NCBI GenBank assembly: GCA_930367205.1
Contig: OV884013.1
Coordinates: 122,489,827 to 122,553,826, forward strand
Length of the DNA stretch: 64,000 nucleotides
Origin: Acanthosoma haemorrhoidale
Lineage: Eukaryota > Arthropoda > Insecta > Hemiptera > Acanthosomatidae
Direction: 5' to 3'
Part shown: positions 45,270-58,844 of the stretch, one piece after another
Layout: the number at the start of each line of letters is the position of its first letter
How positions within the stretch are numbered: position 1 is the stretch's first letter
Notes under the pieces: model-generated
Seen by the model: only the letters and a program-made list of their open reading frames with translations
Database searches by the model: none
What the model was told of the DNA's origin: nothing
Program-made: the position numbers and the translations under genes

Positions 45270-46195
45270 TATGTTTGTCGGGTCGTCACGAGGGGTGCAT
45301 AGTTACCCTAGCCCTAGTGACAAAGTGAGGGTTGATTAGGCTATGACCTGGACAATTGCTTCATGGCGGGTCTTACTACTGTACTATCTGACTCCATATT
45401 TGATAGGTATGAGTAAAGAGGTATAAGAGCATTATAGGTAGTTTATGTGGTCTATGTCTATGTGGTAATATGACCACGAATTCGCACTCGGTATCTGAGG
45501 GTAGGCGAAAACCGTCCGGATCCCAAAGGCGAGTGTGAACAGGAGAGAAGCAGTCTGGATCACTGGGGGAGACACTACTAGGTAAAGTTCGTAGGGCCCC
45601 AGGTGACCGTCGTCCGCAAGGAAGAAATTTCTTCCAAGGAGGTGAAGTTTTAGCGAGACGAAGACAGAGAGTCCCACTAGGAAAGTGTGGGGTCTGGCGA
45701 GGCCGGACTAAAACATAGCGAGGTTAGGAAAGAGAGGTTTTCATAAATGAGAAGGCCATGTCTTCAAACATCAGTGCAGCTGCAAGTACCAGAATGACTT
45801 ATCGGCTAACACTAGGACCCCCTATATACAGTATATACCCATATACAGCCCCATGAAGCCAATAGGGCGAGGTTTTAATCTGACCAACCAAACCACAGGG
45901 TTGGGTGACGCTAGGCTGCTCCAGACCAGTACACACCCAGCCCCAGGAACTACCTGACTCCCTCTGTGGGGCCTCTGAGCTAGTTTTTTGCAGCTGCGTC
46001 TTTTATTGTTTACAATATTTACACTAGTATGACTTATGGTTTGGTAATGTTATTTACATTTGTTTAATTTAATTTACAATATATTTACAATCGAGTATAG
46101 GGTGATTTATCTTATGTAGTTAGCGGTCGGTACAATGTTTAATTTACTTACGCAGGCTTATCGTTCGGACAGATCACCTCTGGTATACTACTACA
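45270..46195 (+). repeat. Repeat family D, copy D4
   Basis: Starts near TGTCGGGTCGTCACGAGGGG with a palindrome against CCCTAGTGAC (45283-45321). It has the shared CTGAGGGTAGGCGAAAACCG block and ends with GTATAGGGTGATTTA and GACAGATCACCT. Length and ends match D2. No long frame. Confidence 0.55.
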
Positions 46196-46348
46196 GATCA
46201 AACTACACATAGCTAAGAAACTACTAATATTGTAATATTAGCAGTAGTATCATAGTGTTCTACTACTGTTTTATTATTGTTGCATTATAGTAACATTTTA
46301 TACTGTTTACTCCCAATGGAAATAAAAGAAGAAAACTTGGAAGGATCT

Positions 46349-46946
46349 TTATGTTTTATTTCTATACACATACTTTACACCGGCTCATCAATAGTGTATA
46401 TGTTTTATTTCTATACACACACTTTACACCGGCTCATCAATAGTGTATATGTTTTATTTCTATACACACACTTTACACCGGCTCATCAATAGTGTATATG
46501 TTTTATTTCTATACACACACTTTACACCGGCTCATCAATAGTGTATATGTTTTATTTCTATACACACAATTTACACCGGCTCATCAATAGTGTATATGTT
46601 TTATTTCTATACACACAATTTACACCGGCTCATCAATAGTGTATATGTTTTATTTCTATACACACACTTTACACCGGCTCATCAATAGTGTATATGTTTT
46701 ATTTCTATACACACACTTTACACCGGCTCATCAATAGTGTATATGTTTTATTTCTATACACACACTTTACACCGGCTCATCAATAGTGTATATGTTTTAT
46801 TTCTATACACACACTTTACACCGGCTCATCAATAGTGTATATGTTTTATTTCTATACACACACTTTACACCGGCTCATCAATAGTGTATATGTTTTATTT
46901 CTATACACACACTTTACACCGGCTCATCAATAGTGTATATGTTTTG
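46349..46946. repeat. 49-bp minisatellite, about 12 units
   Basis: Perfectly spaced 49-bp units (GTGTATATGTTTTATTTCTA, then CACACACTTTACACCGGCTC ...). Units are almost identical: the first has CATACT for CACACT, and two adjacent units have CACAAT. The low divergence means recent expansion or gene conversion. Confidence 0.96.
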
Positions 46947-47469
46947 GTTAATATATGATAATGAGAAGTTTAGAAAGGAATAAAAAAGCGAAAACCGATC
47001 ACACAACAGATGTGTTAACAACAAATACAGAATGGCAGAAAAGGGACGGTCACACAGCGCCTGCTCAAAGTTCAGCATGCAGCCTGCTATGCGTTCCAAT
47101 ATTGCGGGTTAGTCTTCTCTACCGATGGCTGGGACAGAGGCTTCACCGCAATATTCATACATTATTAATTACAAGGATCAATTAATTTAATCTATAAGTT
47201 AAATCAAGTTATAACTATTCCTTTCCTATTTATTAATAGATGTTCTAAACTTAACAAGATTGGACTAGTCGTTTACAATTTGTTAGTAAAACCCACTAAG
47301 CAGGGCCTAGTTGGAGCAAACTTCAAAAAACATCCAAAATAAGTTTGTTAGAATAATATTTATTGCGGGTTAGTGCTCTCTGAAGATAGCTGAGATTTTT
47401 GGTTTCTACAGCAACCATATTAGTGCAGGTGTTAAACATAAGAGGCAAAAGTTAAGTGCAGAATGGAGC
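46947..47469 (+). other. Intron sequence without recognised genes
   Basis: Nothing recognised. Confidence 0.4.
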
Positions 47470-47800
47470 TTTTTTCGTTCATAGCCCCTTTAAATTTACA
47501 GATAATTATATATAATTATAGATCCTCAGGCGAATCTATTTACAGATTATTTTTGTATTTCCTGTAGCATCGCTACATTATATACAGGTTTTGTTATTTT
47601 TATAAAAATTATATAATGGATAAACATGTATAGTAATATACATTATACGTGACTGGACTGAACTGACTAATAAAGGTGATGGGGCTCACCTTTTTGATCA
47701 ATCTTAAAACTAACTTACAAACTAATTCTAATTTTTCCCCGACAGTTGCCATCGATGCGGGAAGGGTGGTGGAGTCATAGTGTCAAACACTGGGTTGGTT
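47470..47800 (-). mobile_element. LINE family C copy C4 3' end
   Basis: The full C 3' UTR without interruption: CATAGCCCC to the GGTGATGGGGCTCACC palindrome, then CATCGATGCGGGAAGGGTGG of the ORF2 tail. It shows the pre-insertion state of the gypsy target in C2. 5'-truncated. Confidence 0.82.
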
Positions 47801-49497
47801 AGGAAACGGTTCCATATTAATATCAGCATATATATATAGATATATTTTTAACAGGTATATACTTTTCATGTTATCAGGACTCAAGTCAGACGTTTACAGT
47901 ACGTTGAAACGTTATAATATTTATTACATACATTAACTTATTTATGTATTTTGTTTATTATGATGTTGGTACATTGTAGTAATCACATATGTAAGTAGGC
48001 CGATTATTATTTATAAACAAATCACATTAGTGAAACGACATATATATTTTCCTTTGCCAGCTAGACATTTTTGTTATTTTTAGTTAACAATATCCCTGAA
48101 TAGAGTTTTTTCTCAAATTTCTCAACTAGTCGAGTCGATATGATGTGCAATGTAGGATCGTAAAGATTGCCAACTATTTACCAGAGAGCATACCCTGAGG
48201 GCCCTTGTTTTGTTTAAGAGCAGTATAGGTGGTGTGGGCACTCCTCCCCATTCCCTGATCCTGGTGAATTACTCCTCTGGGATGGACAACGGCTCCCTGC
48301 TCCGACCTCGGCCGTCAGTAAACACAGACAGCGCTACGTGCCTCGCCGAGGTCACTGGGACAGAGTTGCCTTGACCGCCATAGCTCGCACGGGCTACGGG
48401 GGATATTAATTTTTGTATTAATCAGCTGAAATAATTTAATTAAATGAACTCTTCAATCTACGAAGACTTAGTCTCTCCCTCCACTGGCCCGTAGGACCTT
48501 TTTGAAGGTTAATTCATGTCATTGGTCTTCATTTTAATGGAAAATCGTTAATTTAGAGAAGTAAAGGCCAGGGGGCTTTGCCTAGCCGAAGGAGCTTAAT
48601 GGTGCAAAGAGGGGCAAATTAAATGAAACGAAAATGTGTTGAGGTACACCCACAGCTGTTTGGTTTGTCTCAGAATTCAGAAAAATAAAAATTATGAAAT
48701 AACTACACCGTATTTTTCCCCAAAAATACTTCATCTCATTAGCTAAGTTAACTTCGTCACTGAATATTTATTTACAACCTAATATTAAAACGGAAAATGT
48801 CTAAAGCTATATACAAACATAATAGAACTAAAGATATAATGACGAAATTGTATTCGGGAATGAAAAAGACAAAGCAAGAAAATCGCTAAAACATTGACAT
48901 AACAAACTTTTTTAAATGTGGATCGGATATGCGTCATTTCTATTGGTAGATACCAGATCTTTATTTCCGTATATCTGTGAAATATTTTTGCGTTATCCTA
49001 CTTAATTTGTCCGGAGAAAAAATATAATATGAGCTATCCTAAGACTTAATGATAACTTTAAAAATGATTTTTTTTTTTATTTTATTGTCTATTTCTCTCT
49101 CTCATAAAAAAAAAAAAAAAAAAAAAAGCAGCATAAACTAATTTAAAAGTGGCAAATTTTTTGTTTGTAGTTGGAGTGCATTAAAAATACAAACAAACTT
49201 AACATACGTATTCCGAATTAAAACGCCAGGCATTTGATTTTGGTGCCTATGTTATCATGATATCATTTTTGTTTTGTTAAATTTATAATGAGGCATTTTG
49301 ATTATTTTTGCGAAGTTACAATATTTTTTAGGTCTTCGTGTCATCAACTGGTATCTCCATGTTAAAATGTTATTACGCAAAGGAATAAACTGACCATCAT
49401 TTCTTGGTCTCGTAGCCCTAGAAACAGACTGCTTCCCATCGATTGAGTTCTGCAAGGATATTGAACTCCGAAGAGGTCTATATATTTGGCATTCAAT
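47801..49497 (+). other. Intron sequence without recognised genes
   Basis: AT-rich, with a GC-richer patch at 48190-48400 and an A-run at 49107-49127. Nothing recognised. Confidence 0.4.
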
Positions 49498-49740
49498 TAA
49501 CGTTGATCAAAAAGGTGAGCCCCATCACCTTTATTAGAGTCAGTTCAGTCCAGTCACGTATAATGTGTATCATTATACTTGTTTATTCATTATATAATTT
49601 TTATAAAATAACGAAACCTGTATATAATGTAGCGACGCTACAGGAAATACAAAAATAATTTGTAAATAGATTCGCCTGACGATCTATAATTGTATATAAT
49701 TATCTGTGAATTTAAAGGGGCTATGAAGAAAAAAAAAATT
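49498..49740 (+). mobile_element. LINE family C copy C5 3' end
   Basis: Sense copy beginning GATCAAAAAGGTGAGCCCCA and ending GGGGCTATGAAG plus an A-run. Only the 3' UTR is present. Close to C4 and C6. Confidence 0.85.
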
Positions 49741-49775
49741 GGTGTTCATTTCATTAATCTAGGATATAAAATATA

Positions 49776-50377
49776 AAGGGTGTCCTAGAATTAACGTAAT
49801 TTGAATTTGCCGTAAAGTGCTGGCAACCCTAAAAAAAACAATTTAACAGCTGACACTTTAGGGTCAGTAGAAATGGAGCGTTAAACGATAGAACAACGTG
49901 TGTTTATTGTTGAACATTATCTCAAAAATAATGAAACTTTGGCGGCCGCAGTTCGAAAATTTAATACAAAATATGGTCCGAATATGGCCCATGAAACAAT
50001 TCAAATACTGCATGAGACATTTCCAGGTCGTGTACTCTCTCGTTTCGGTGGTCAGAATTGGCCCCCTAGATCGTGTGATTCAACATCTTTAGATTGTTTT
50101 TTAAGGGGTTATTTGAAGTCAAAGGTGTATGTCGACAAGCGCACATCCACCCGGGCATTAAAAGAGGAAATTCAACCACATTTATGCCAAATGGTCATGG
50201 AAAATTTCGACAAAAGAGTGCCTATGTGCCAGCAAAGTTGTGGAGGCCATTTGCCCGATGTGTTATTCCATAAATAACCCTATCCTATTTACTTTATAAT
50301 TCAATAAAAAAATAACAACAAAAATACTAAAAACTGTTTTTTCTATTTAAATCAAATCTTGCGTTAATGCACCCTTT
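49776..50377 (+). mobile_element. Deleted mariner-like element, copy 1
   Basis: The ends AAGGGTGTCC(T)AGAATTAACG and inverted TTGCGTTAATGCACCCTT bound about 600 bp. The frame 49871-50277 is a fused remnant of the transposase. The N-terminal part (TIEQRVFIVEHYLKNNETL) is joined after KYGPN to MAHETIQILHE and GQNWPPRSCD, and ends CGGHLPDVLFHK. The catalytic middle is deleted. A stop follows MER at the natural start. This family, with its DUF4817-type N-terminus, is common in insect genomes. Confidence 0.85.
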
Positions 50378-53046
50378 ACATGCACTTAATAATTTGGTAG
50401 ATTAAGATAAGTTTCTGCTGGCAGGCTGCTGAGGTTACCCGAGCAATTGTTTGTTCTTTTTGACGTGTCTTGCATTGCTTCGCTTTGTCCCTTGAGGGAC
50501 TTTACATTTCTAAATTCTAAATAATTTTCTATTCAAATGTAGTCCGCTGGCATGGGGTAGCCCAAAGTTACCGGAGATCCTTCTATGAAATTCCTCGAGC
50601 AGACGCGGTGACAGTCTTCCCTGGAAGCTTACTCCAGAAGGTACACTTCCTTCCGCCCTTCACATGTGTCCTGACAACCGTGTTGTCCCTTTCTAGGAGT
50701 CCTGCAGCGGTACTACGTGCCTCCTCTAAAGGTATTTTAATCCCTCATTTGCTTTCATTCTCCATCCATAGCGGTCGTGCGTTGAGTATTTCGAAACAAT
50801 GTCCCCCAGATCGCTGTTACATAAGATTGTCCACTCTAATGACCCTGGTGGCCTAGAAGCCTCCTGTTCCCTCAGGTACACAATATCTAACGGAGCCCAG
50901 GATGTGGAGCGAGTCAAATCCCTTCATTCAACTGTCCCATTGTCTTCTTAGCTCAATAATTACTTATAGTTCTTCACTCTTCTCATCCTATAGACCCGGT
51001 CACCTTCCAAGCTGTCCTCTTTTTGGTCTAGGTCACTTGTCGGCAAACTCGTCATCCAAAGGACCCAAGTATAAACTTTTTTTTAAACTTAAGCTTTGCT
51101 TTAGTAGAGACGTTTTTATGGAAATAATTAGAATTGAAAGTACACTCGCGAGCTTGCCTTTGCTGAATATGTCTTAGTTATACTAACGGTACATTAAATA
51201 AAACTTGGTATCATACTTATATAAATATAATATCTATTTAAAAATATAGCAAGTTAAATAATATAAAAGGTATCCTTAAAAAAAACTACAAATACTCCAC
51301 TAATGTGGACATTCCATTTCCTTGGAAAGTCAGGTTTGTATGTTGTTTTTAATTTCAGGCGCAATTACAAATTCTCATCGATAAGCCGATTTGTTAATTT
51401 ACTCTTGATAAAGTTCCTCAAGCATGAACTTTAACAGTGACACGATAGAGATTTTTCAATGAAGAGTTCTAAGAGTTATCGACTCCATTTGAAAATTATA
51501 TAGAAACTTTGACGACGATCTGCACGTTGAGTGACCAACTGACTCTAGGACGTTCAACGAAGACTGAAGAGCCGTTGGATTATTTATCTTCTACGTTAGT
51601 AACGATAAGATATCTTCAAACTTAGTTTCAATAATTTAGGGGAGGTATTATTGGATGTCCTCTCCCTTTCACCGCAGGTTAACATCGCTACTAACAATTG
51701 TAAATCAATGAATACATTTAACAAAACCAATTATGAAATATTAATTCCTAGTATTGACTCGAAAATCTTAAATTTTTGAAATGTATTTTTGCATAATTGA
51801 ATTTAATGTATCCCAGACCTAATGCATTAATGTGAAAATGTTGGAGATCTAGAGTGAGACAGTTCAGGTATAAATATCCCTTGCGATTTCCCTATCCTAT
51901 CACACCATAGACTGCTGAAAACACTTGTAAAAAGGTATAAATAGCTCGTCAGAAGATAAAAACAGGAAGTGTTTCCACATTTTTAACTTTGAGAAATGAC
52001 GACCACATATTTACCGAATGGAAAACAATAACACCATATTCTTCAAAGTCATCTTTAGATTATTTTCCTGGCAGTATAACATGTCAGCGTACTATGACTT
52101 ATTTTCAAATGGCATCGTCTAATCATTCGTTTAAAATATACTCAACACCTTTGGCCTGTATTGTTTTTCTGTTATAATATTTTTTCACAAAAGACCTTTT
52201 AATCGTTGAAGACCCTTGATGGCGTATATTCAGAGACCACCTGAGTTACTGTGCCTCGAAAGACCCTAGATAATATAATGTGAGCAATGCACGACATTTT
52301 ATGAGTGTTTATCGTACGTTTTATTTACCCTACCTGATACCTAACAACTGGTAACCTAATACCTAACAACATTTTGTCAAATGTAATTATAAACCTCTTA
52401 CTTTTTTTTTTTTAAATGAAACGCAAAATTAAACAAATGCTAAAAAATTTTTTTAATTTTACCTCAATCTAGCATCAAAGTAGCAGTTCTATATCTTTTT
52501 ATCCTCCCACTTCTTTCCCTTTAGTCTTATTAAATATAAATATTTAAACAAATGATAAATATATTCATATAATCAATATAAAATATCCCTTAATAAATTT
52601 CCTGCCGAGTGGAATAAAGATATTGCCCACTTCTAGAAATGACTTCATTCTCCCATTAGCATCTGTTACCGTGTCCGCGTCGTCACATGCGATGTTCACA
52701 TCCACCTATTCCTTCCCGATGATCGATAAATTATCGATTTACCGCCTTCTTTTAGCTTAGAATTTACATTCGAATAATATTTAAATAGTTAATTTGGACG
52801 CCATTAATATAGATGACGTCACTTTATATTTAAACATCACGCGATCGTATATTAATATTTTTTTCGTCATTGCGTCTGACCTCATGAGATGACCAGCTTA
52901 TTGCTAATATTGATAAAAATATTGACAAGGTCGGGATCGGAATCCATGATTGGTCTCCAGACCGTGGTGTGAAAAAAAAAATGAGAAATTGTTTTAAGCT
53001 GTCAACATCCGCTTCCTCTTTATACCAGGACCCGATCAGTAGACAA
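50378..53046 (+). other. Intron sequence without recognised genes
   Basis: A GC-richer stretch at 50560-51060 has short frames on both strands (82, 63 and 91 residues), none recognised. The rest is AT-rich. Confidence 0.4.
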
Positions 53047-55395
53047 TAAGAGGTCAAAACGTTGTCCATTGACAAATTTGATAATAACCTAAGACCTCCT
53101 TTTTTTCGAACTTAACCTCCCCCAAAAAAACTCTTTTGACCACTGATCAAATGGTTTTTTTTTCATCGATGAAAGTAAGTTTGTACGTAGGCGCATCCAA
53201 GATAGTAAATACCAAATAGTATGTCAAAACGTAGTCCATTGACAAATTTGATAAAAACCTAAGACCTCCTTTTTGTCGACCTTAACCTCCCCCAAAAAAA
53301 CTCTTTTGACCACTGATCAAATGGTTTTTTTTTCATCGTTGAAAGTAAGTTTGTACGTAGGCGCATCCATTATAGTAAATACCAAATAGTATGTCAAAAC
53401 GTTGTCCACTGACAAATTTGATAAAAACCTAAGACTTCCTTTTTGCCGACCTTAACCTCCCCCAAAAAAACTCTTTTTACCACTGATCAAATGTGTTTTT
53501 TTCATCGATGAAAGTAAGTTTGTACGTAGGCGCATCCAAGATAGTAAATACCAAATAGTATGTCAAAACGTAGTCCATTGACAAATTTGATAAAAACCTA
53601 AGACTTCCTTTTTCCCGACCTTAATCTCCCCCAAAAAAACTCTTTTGACCACTGATCAAATGGTTTTTTTTTCATCGTTGAAAGTAAGTTTGTACGTAGG
53701 CGCATCCATTATAGTAAATACCAAATAGTATGTCAAAACGTTGTCCATTGACAAATTTGATAAAAACCTAAGACTTCCTTTTTCCCGACCTTAATCTCCC
53801 CCAAAAAAACTCTTTTGACCACTGATCAAATGGTTTTTTTTTCATCGATGAAAGTAAGTTTGTACGTAGGCGCATCCAAGATAGTAAATACCAAATATTA
53901 TGTCAAAACGTAGTCCATTGACAAATTTGATAAAAACCTAAGACCTCCTTTTAGTCGACCTTAACCTCCCCCCAAAAAAACTCTTTTGACCACTGATCAA
54001 ATGGTTTTTTTTTCATCGATGAAAGTAAGTTTGTACGTAGGCGCATCCAAAATAGTAAATACCAAATAGTATGTCAAAACGTAGTCCATTGACAAATTTG
54101 ATAAAAACCTAAGACCTCCTTTTTGTCGACCTTAACCTCCCCCAAAAAAACTCTTTTGACCACTGATCAAATGGTTTTTTTTTCATCGATGAAAGTAAGT
54201 TTGTACGTAGGCGCATCCAAGATAGTAAATACCAAATAGTATGTCAAAACGTTGTCCATTGACAAATTTAATAAAAACCTAGGGCCTCTTTTTTGTCGAA
54301 CTTAACCTCCCCCAAAAAAACTCTTTTGACCACTGATCAAATGGTTTTTTTTTCATCGATGAAAGTTAGTTTGTACGTAGGCGCATCCAAGATAGTAAAT
54401 ACCAAATAGTATGTCAAAACGTAGTCCATTGACAAATTTGATAAAAACCTAAGACCTCCTTTTTGTCGACCTTAACCTCCCCCAAAAAAACTCTTTTGAC
54501 CACTGATCAAATGGGGTTTTTTCATTGATGAAAGTACGTTTGTACGTAGGCGCTTCCAAGATAGTAAATAACAAATAGTATGTCAAAACGTAGTCCATTG
54601 ACAAATTTGATAAAAACCTAAGACCTCCTTTTTGTCGACCTTAACCTCACCCAAAAAAACTCTTTTGACCACTGATCAAATGGTTTTTTTTTCATCGATG
54701 AAAGTAAGTTTGTACGTAGGCGCATCCAAGATAGTAAATACCAAATAGTATGTCAAAACGTTGTCCATTGACAAATTTAATAAAAACCTAGGGCCTCTTT
54801 TTTGTCGAACTTAACCTCCCCCAAAAAAACTCTTTTGACCACTGATCAAATGGTTTTTTTTTCATCGATGAAAGTAAGTTTGTACGTAGGCGCATCCAAG
54901 ATAGTAAATACCAAATAGTATGTCAAAACGTAGTCCATTAACAAATTTGATAAAAACCTAGGACCTCCTTTTTGTCGAACTTAACCTCCCCCAAAAAAAC
55001 TCTTTTGACCACTGATCAAATGGTTTTTTTTTCATCGATGAAAGTAAGTTTGTACGTAGGCGCATCCAAGATAGTAAATACCAAATAGTATGTCAAAACG
55101 TAGTCCATTAACAAATTTGATAAAAACCTAGGACCTCCTTTTTGTCGACCTTAACCTCCCCCAAAAAAACTCTTTTGACCACTGATCAAATGGTTTTCTT
55201 TTCATCGATGAAAGTAAGTTTGTACGTAGGCGCATCCAAGATAGTAAATACCAAATATTATGTCATAACGTTGCCCATTGACAAATTTGATAAAAACCTA
55301 AGACCTCCTTTTTGTCGACCTTAACCTCCCCCAAAAAAACTCTTTTGACCACTCATCAAATGGGGTTTTTTCATCGATGAAAGTACGTTTGTACG
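53047..55395. repeat. Satellite array, about 14 monomers of 169-171 bp
   Basis: Monomers start near 53051, 53221, 53391, 53560, 53730, 53900, 54071, 54241, 54411, 54580, 54750, 54920, 55090 and 55260. Each contains GTCAAAACGT, CACTGATCAAATGG, TCATCGATGAAAGTAAGTTT and CGTAGGCGCATCC. Two short palindromes (TGATCA and TTCATCGATGAA) are conserved. Diagnostic variants recur at two- and three-monomer spacing, so the array has higher-order structure. The last monomer breaks off at GTACGTAG. Confidence 0.97.
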
Positions 55396-55839
55396 TAGAA
55401 CCCATCAGAGATATTTAAAAGTACATATGACGGTTTGATAATTCTAAGCTAACACTGAGTACGCTATTACTCAGCTCTGAAATAATTTAAGAGGAAAATC
55501 ATTTAATTTTTTGTTTTGTTTTTTTCGTTTGCAATAAGGATCAGGAGTTATTGCCTTTAAATACCAATAAACAATTTATACAAGAAGGCAATAATGAGCC
55601 ATAACTCACCTCAACGTAATAACATCGTGTGTGGCCAACATTAGTACGTGCATTCACTCGTTTGCTTTCCAGTCGTAAATTATATAATAAAACTTAACGA
55701 GCGATCAGTGAACTACGAAGTATAAGTTCATAACTACTATAAATTAGTCTTTTCCCATTACTAATACCATCACAGCTCGGGGTAGGGATAAATATGAATA
55801 ACGAAAATAATGGTTCGACTGTGAAGAACTCACCAGCTT
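55396..55839 (+). other. Intron sequence without recognised genes
   Basis: AT-rich spacer between the satellite and LINE C6. Nothing recognised. Confidence 0.4.
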
Positions 55840-56503
55840 TCTCAATGTACTACCTGGGTATACAAATCTCCATTTCTCTACTCATTTTAGTAACAAAATA
55901 GAAAAAGTACGACAAAGGTCTTACCGGCTATCGCACTTGCTGACTTCGCCCAACCTGTCGCTTCGTCTCAAACTGATGATCTATAAATGTGCCCCTCCCC
56001 CGCTATTTACCCACTTGACTGACAATACAGCTAATATCTCCAAAATTTCCAGAATTGGATCGTGCGAAAAGTGGTCCGACATAACTCTCGAGAAGAACCC
56101 TGACCTGCACCCGTTGCTTGGTGTGCCGTAGGTGGGTGAGTTCATCCGCCGGAGACACATAAAGTTTTTTGACTCATTGCAGCACCTCACCAACCCAGTG
56201 TTTAACACTATGACCCCATCAACCTTCCCGCATCGAGTCTGTCGTGAAAACATAGGTTAAGAATTAGTATGTAAATTAGTTTTAAATTTGATCAAAAAGG
56301 TGAGCCCCATCACCTTTATTAGTCAGTCCAGTCATAATGTGTATCATTATACTTGTTTATTCATTATACAATTTTTATAAAATAACAAAACCTGTATATA
56401 ATGTAGCGATGCTACAGGAAATACAAAAATAATTGGTAAATAGATTCGTGTGAGGATCTATAATTATCTGTAAATTTAAAGAGGCTATGAAAGAAAAAAA
56501 AAA
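55840..56503 (+). mobile_element. LINE family C copy C6 with ORF2 tail and poly(A)
   Basis: Sense copy that begins within the YLGI motif (TACCTGGGTATACAAATCTC), followed by the QRSYRLSHLLTSPNLSLRLK region with frameshifts. It then has RRRHIKFFDSLQHLTNPV and the C 3' UTR, and ends GAGGCTATGAAAG plus A-run. The ORF is broken. The longest C copy in the window. Confidence 0.85.
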
Positions 56504-58278
56504 TACAGTAAAACCAATTTTTCTTTTGACCCCCCCCTTGCTATAAAATTATTTTCACAAAAATAAATAAACATAAATTATATTCTGATAGGCGGATCTG
56601 TACATGCACAACTCAGGGCTTTTAGGGCCCCTTGATTTAAAAAAAAAAAATTGTGATTAGTAAAAAATGTTTTTGTTTCAGTTTTCCAGCCTGTAAATAC
56701 AGAATAGATATTTTACTTTTACGTGCTAATTGTATTTTAGTTTTAGTTGAAGACGCTCTGGCATCTGGCAACTACACGTGTTGAGGCCATGTAGCATAAA
56801 ATGAATTAAAAGAATTCTGTAAAAAAATATATCTGACAAACATTATCTCTTTTATATGTTGATTGTAGGCGAACAAGTAATAAACAATATTTTGCACAAA
56901 TCTATTGAATTTTAATTGCATTGTATGTAAGTCAGTTACATAATAGCCCAAACAACTTATAAAATTACATACGAAAATATTATATATTACTGATCAGGAC
57001 CAGAATACCTTCGATTGTTCTACTTTTGTTTTTATCACCTTTCCTAAAAATTATTTTTTAATCCCGGAGTTTATTTTATAATTAATTATTCATTTTTAAC
57101 TCATTTATTTAGGATTAGCTGAATTTTTAAATTGCGAACTACAAATAAAGTTTTATGTTCTGTTCATTACACTAACAGGTGACTCGAAATAAGGCGCATT
57201 TAAGGCTGCTCGCTGATTGGACTAATCTATAATAAGAAATTTATGGAGTTCCCAGCTCTCTTTCTTCATTCTGCTAGAAGTGAACTGTATTAAATTTGAG
57301 AAAACAATTTAGAATTAGAAATAATGGTGTTCTCTTCGCCCATAATAAAACATTCATTCGGAAATAATTTGCCATCTTTGCTGACTTTAGACCGTACAGT
57401 TTGAAGACTCTCTTTGTTCCAAATGCCTACTAGACCCTAAGAATGGTTCTTTAGCTTTGAAACGAGACCAGAGTACACCCTAAAGAATTTTTGTACAAAG
57501 TGATTTATATATTTTAATTACAAATAATGTTTAATCTCCTTCAAAGTACTCTCCTGTTCACGAACACAACTGTCACAAATAAATTAACACAAGCAGAACA
57601 GAATCTTTTTCAGTGAACCTGTCACACTATCTGGTAAAAGGTTGCTTTACATGAAACCCGGTACTACAAAAACTCCACCACAGACAACAACAGTTCCGTT
57701 TGTTTTAGGTACGCCCTAGTATATCGTATTTCAATCTCGGGTCAATGAAAACTACTTGTTTAATAGTGAAGGGAGAACAAATGGCACGGGTTTTTTCAAG
57801 TATGAAAATTTATAATAAAGAAAAAAAAAATAATTAGGCGGTACAGATAGATGGCGAAAAAGCGTTCTTGCGTTATCTGGGCTCAGGTATATTAATCACT
57901 GCAAGGTATAAAAACCTCCCAGCAAGAAGATTCTATCTTTGTTTATCACTAACAAGCTTCGGCTTGCGCAAGGGGTTTCTATCGAGAGATCTGTCAGATA
58001 TTCCTGTTTGTATCAGGTTTTTTCTTCCTCTGATTATAATATGCATTGTATAAACAACACCACGGCCTCCTGATCGCCAACAGATAAGTAAAGCTTTGTT
58101 TGCCTTTTCGATGCATTGATAGAAAACATAAAACATCTTTGTCGGCTTCCGGTCTGAATCTGTCCAGTTGAGAACTCAAGATGAATGAATTTCTCGCACT
58201 TTTTTTTATGATATTTTATGACCACAAAGGAGGAAATCACCAAATTTTCCACAAAGGACACTTCTCCACTATTCTATA
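56504..58278 (+). other. Intron sequence without recognised genes
   Basis: AT-rich. Nothing recognised. Confidence 0.4.
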
Positions 58279-58844
58279 GGGTGTCCCAGAATTAACGCAA
58301 GATTTGAATTTGCCATCATTTGTGCAGTAAAGTGCTGTCAACCCTAAAAAAACAAACAATTTGACAGCTGACAGTTTAGGGTTAGTAAAAACGGAGCGTT
58401 ACACGATAGAACAACGTGTCTTTATTATTGAACATTATCTCAAAAATAATAAAAGTTTGGCGGCCGCAGTTCGAAAATTTCATACAAAATATCGTCGGAA
58501 TAGTGTTTTGACTGCAGTCCAAGGTCCATTTCCAGGTCGTGTACTATCTCGTTTCGGTGATCAGAATTGGCCCCCTAGATCGTGAGATTTAACACCTTTA
58601 GATTTCTTTTTATGGGGTTATTTGAAGTCAAAGGTTTATGTCAACAAGCCCACATCCACCCGTGCATTAAAAGAGGAAATTCAACGCTGCATCAAAGAAA
58701 TTCAACCACATTTATGCCAAATGGTCATGGAAAATTTCGACAAAAGAGAGCGTATGTGCCAGCAAAGTCGTGGAGGTCATTTGCCCGATGTGTTATTCCG
58801 TAAATAACCCTATCCTATAATCTTGCGTTAATTCTGGGACACTC
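58279..58844 (+). mobile_element. Deleted mariner-like element, copy 2
   Basis: Terminal repeats GGGTGTCCCAGAATTAACGC and its inverse (to 58844), flanked by TA on both sides. The remnant transposase keeps RYTIEQRVFIIEHYLKNN, then jumps after NSVLTAVQG to PFPGRVLSRFGDQNWPP. A stop follows, then LDFFLWGYLKSKVYVNKPTS to GGHLPDVLFRK. The internal deletion point differs from copy 1. Confidence 0.88.

Noticed and set aside
46349..46946. CRISPR-like array
   Set aside because: The units are adjacent 49-bp repeats without unique spacers, in a eukaryotic intron; it is a minisatellite.
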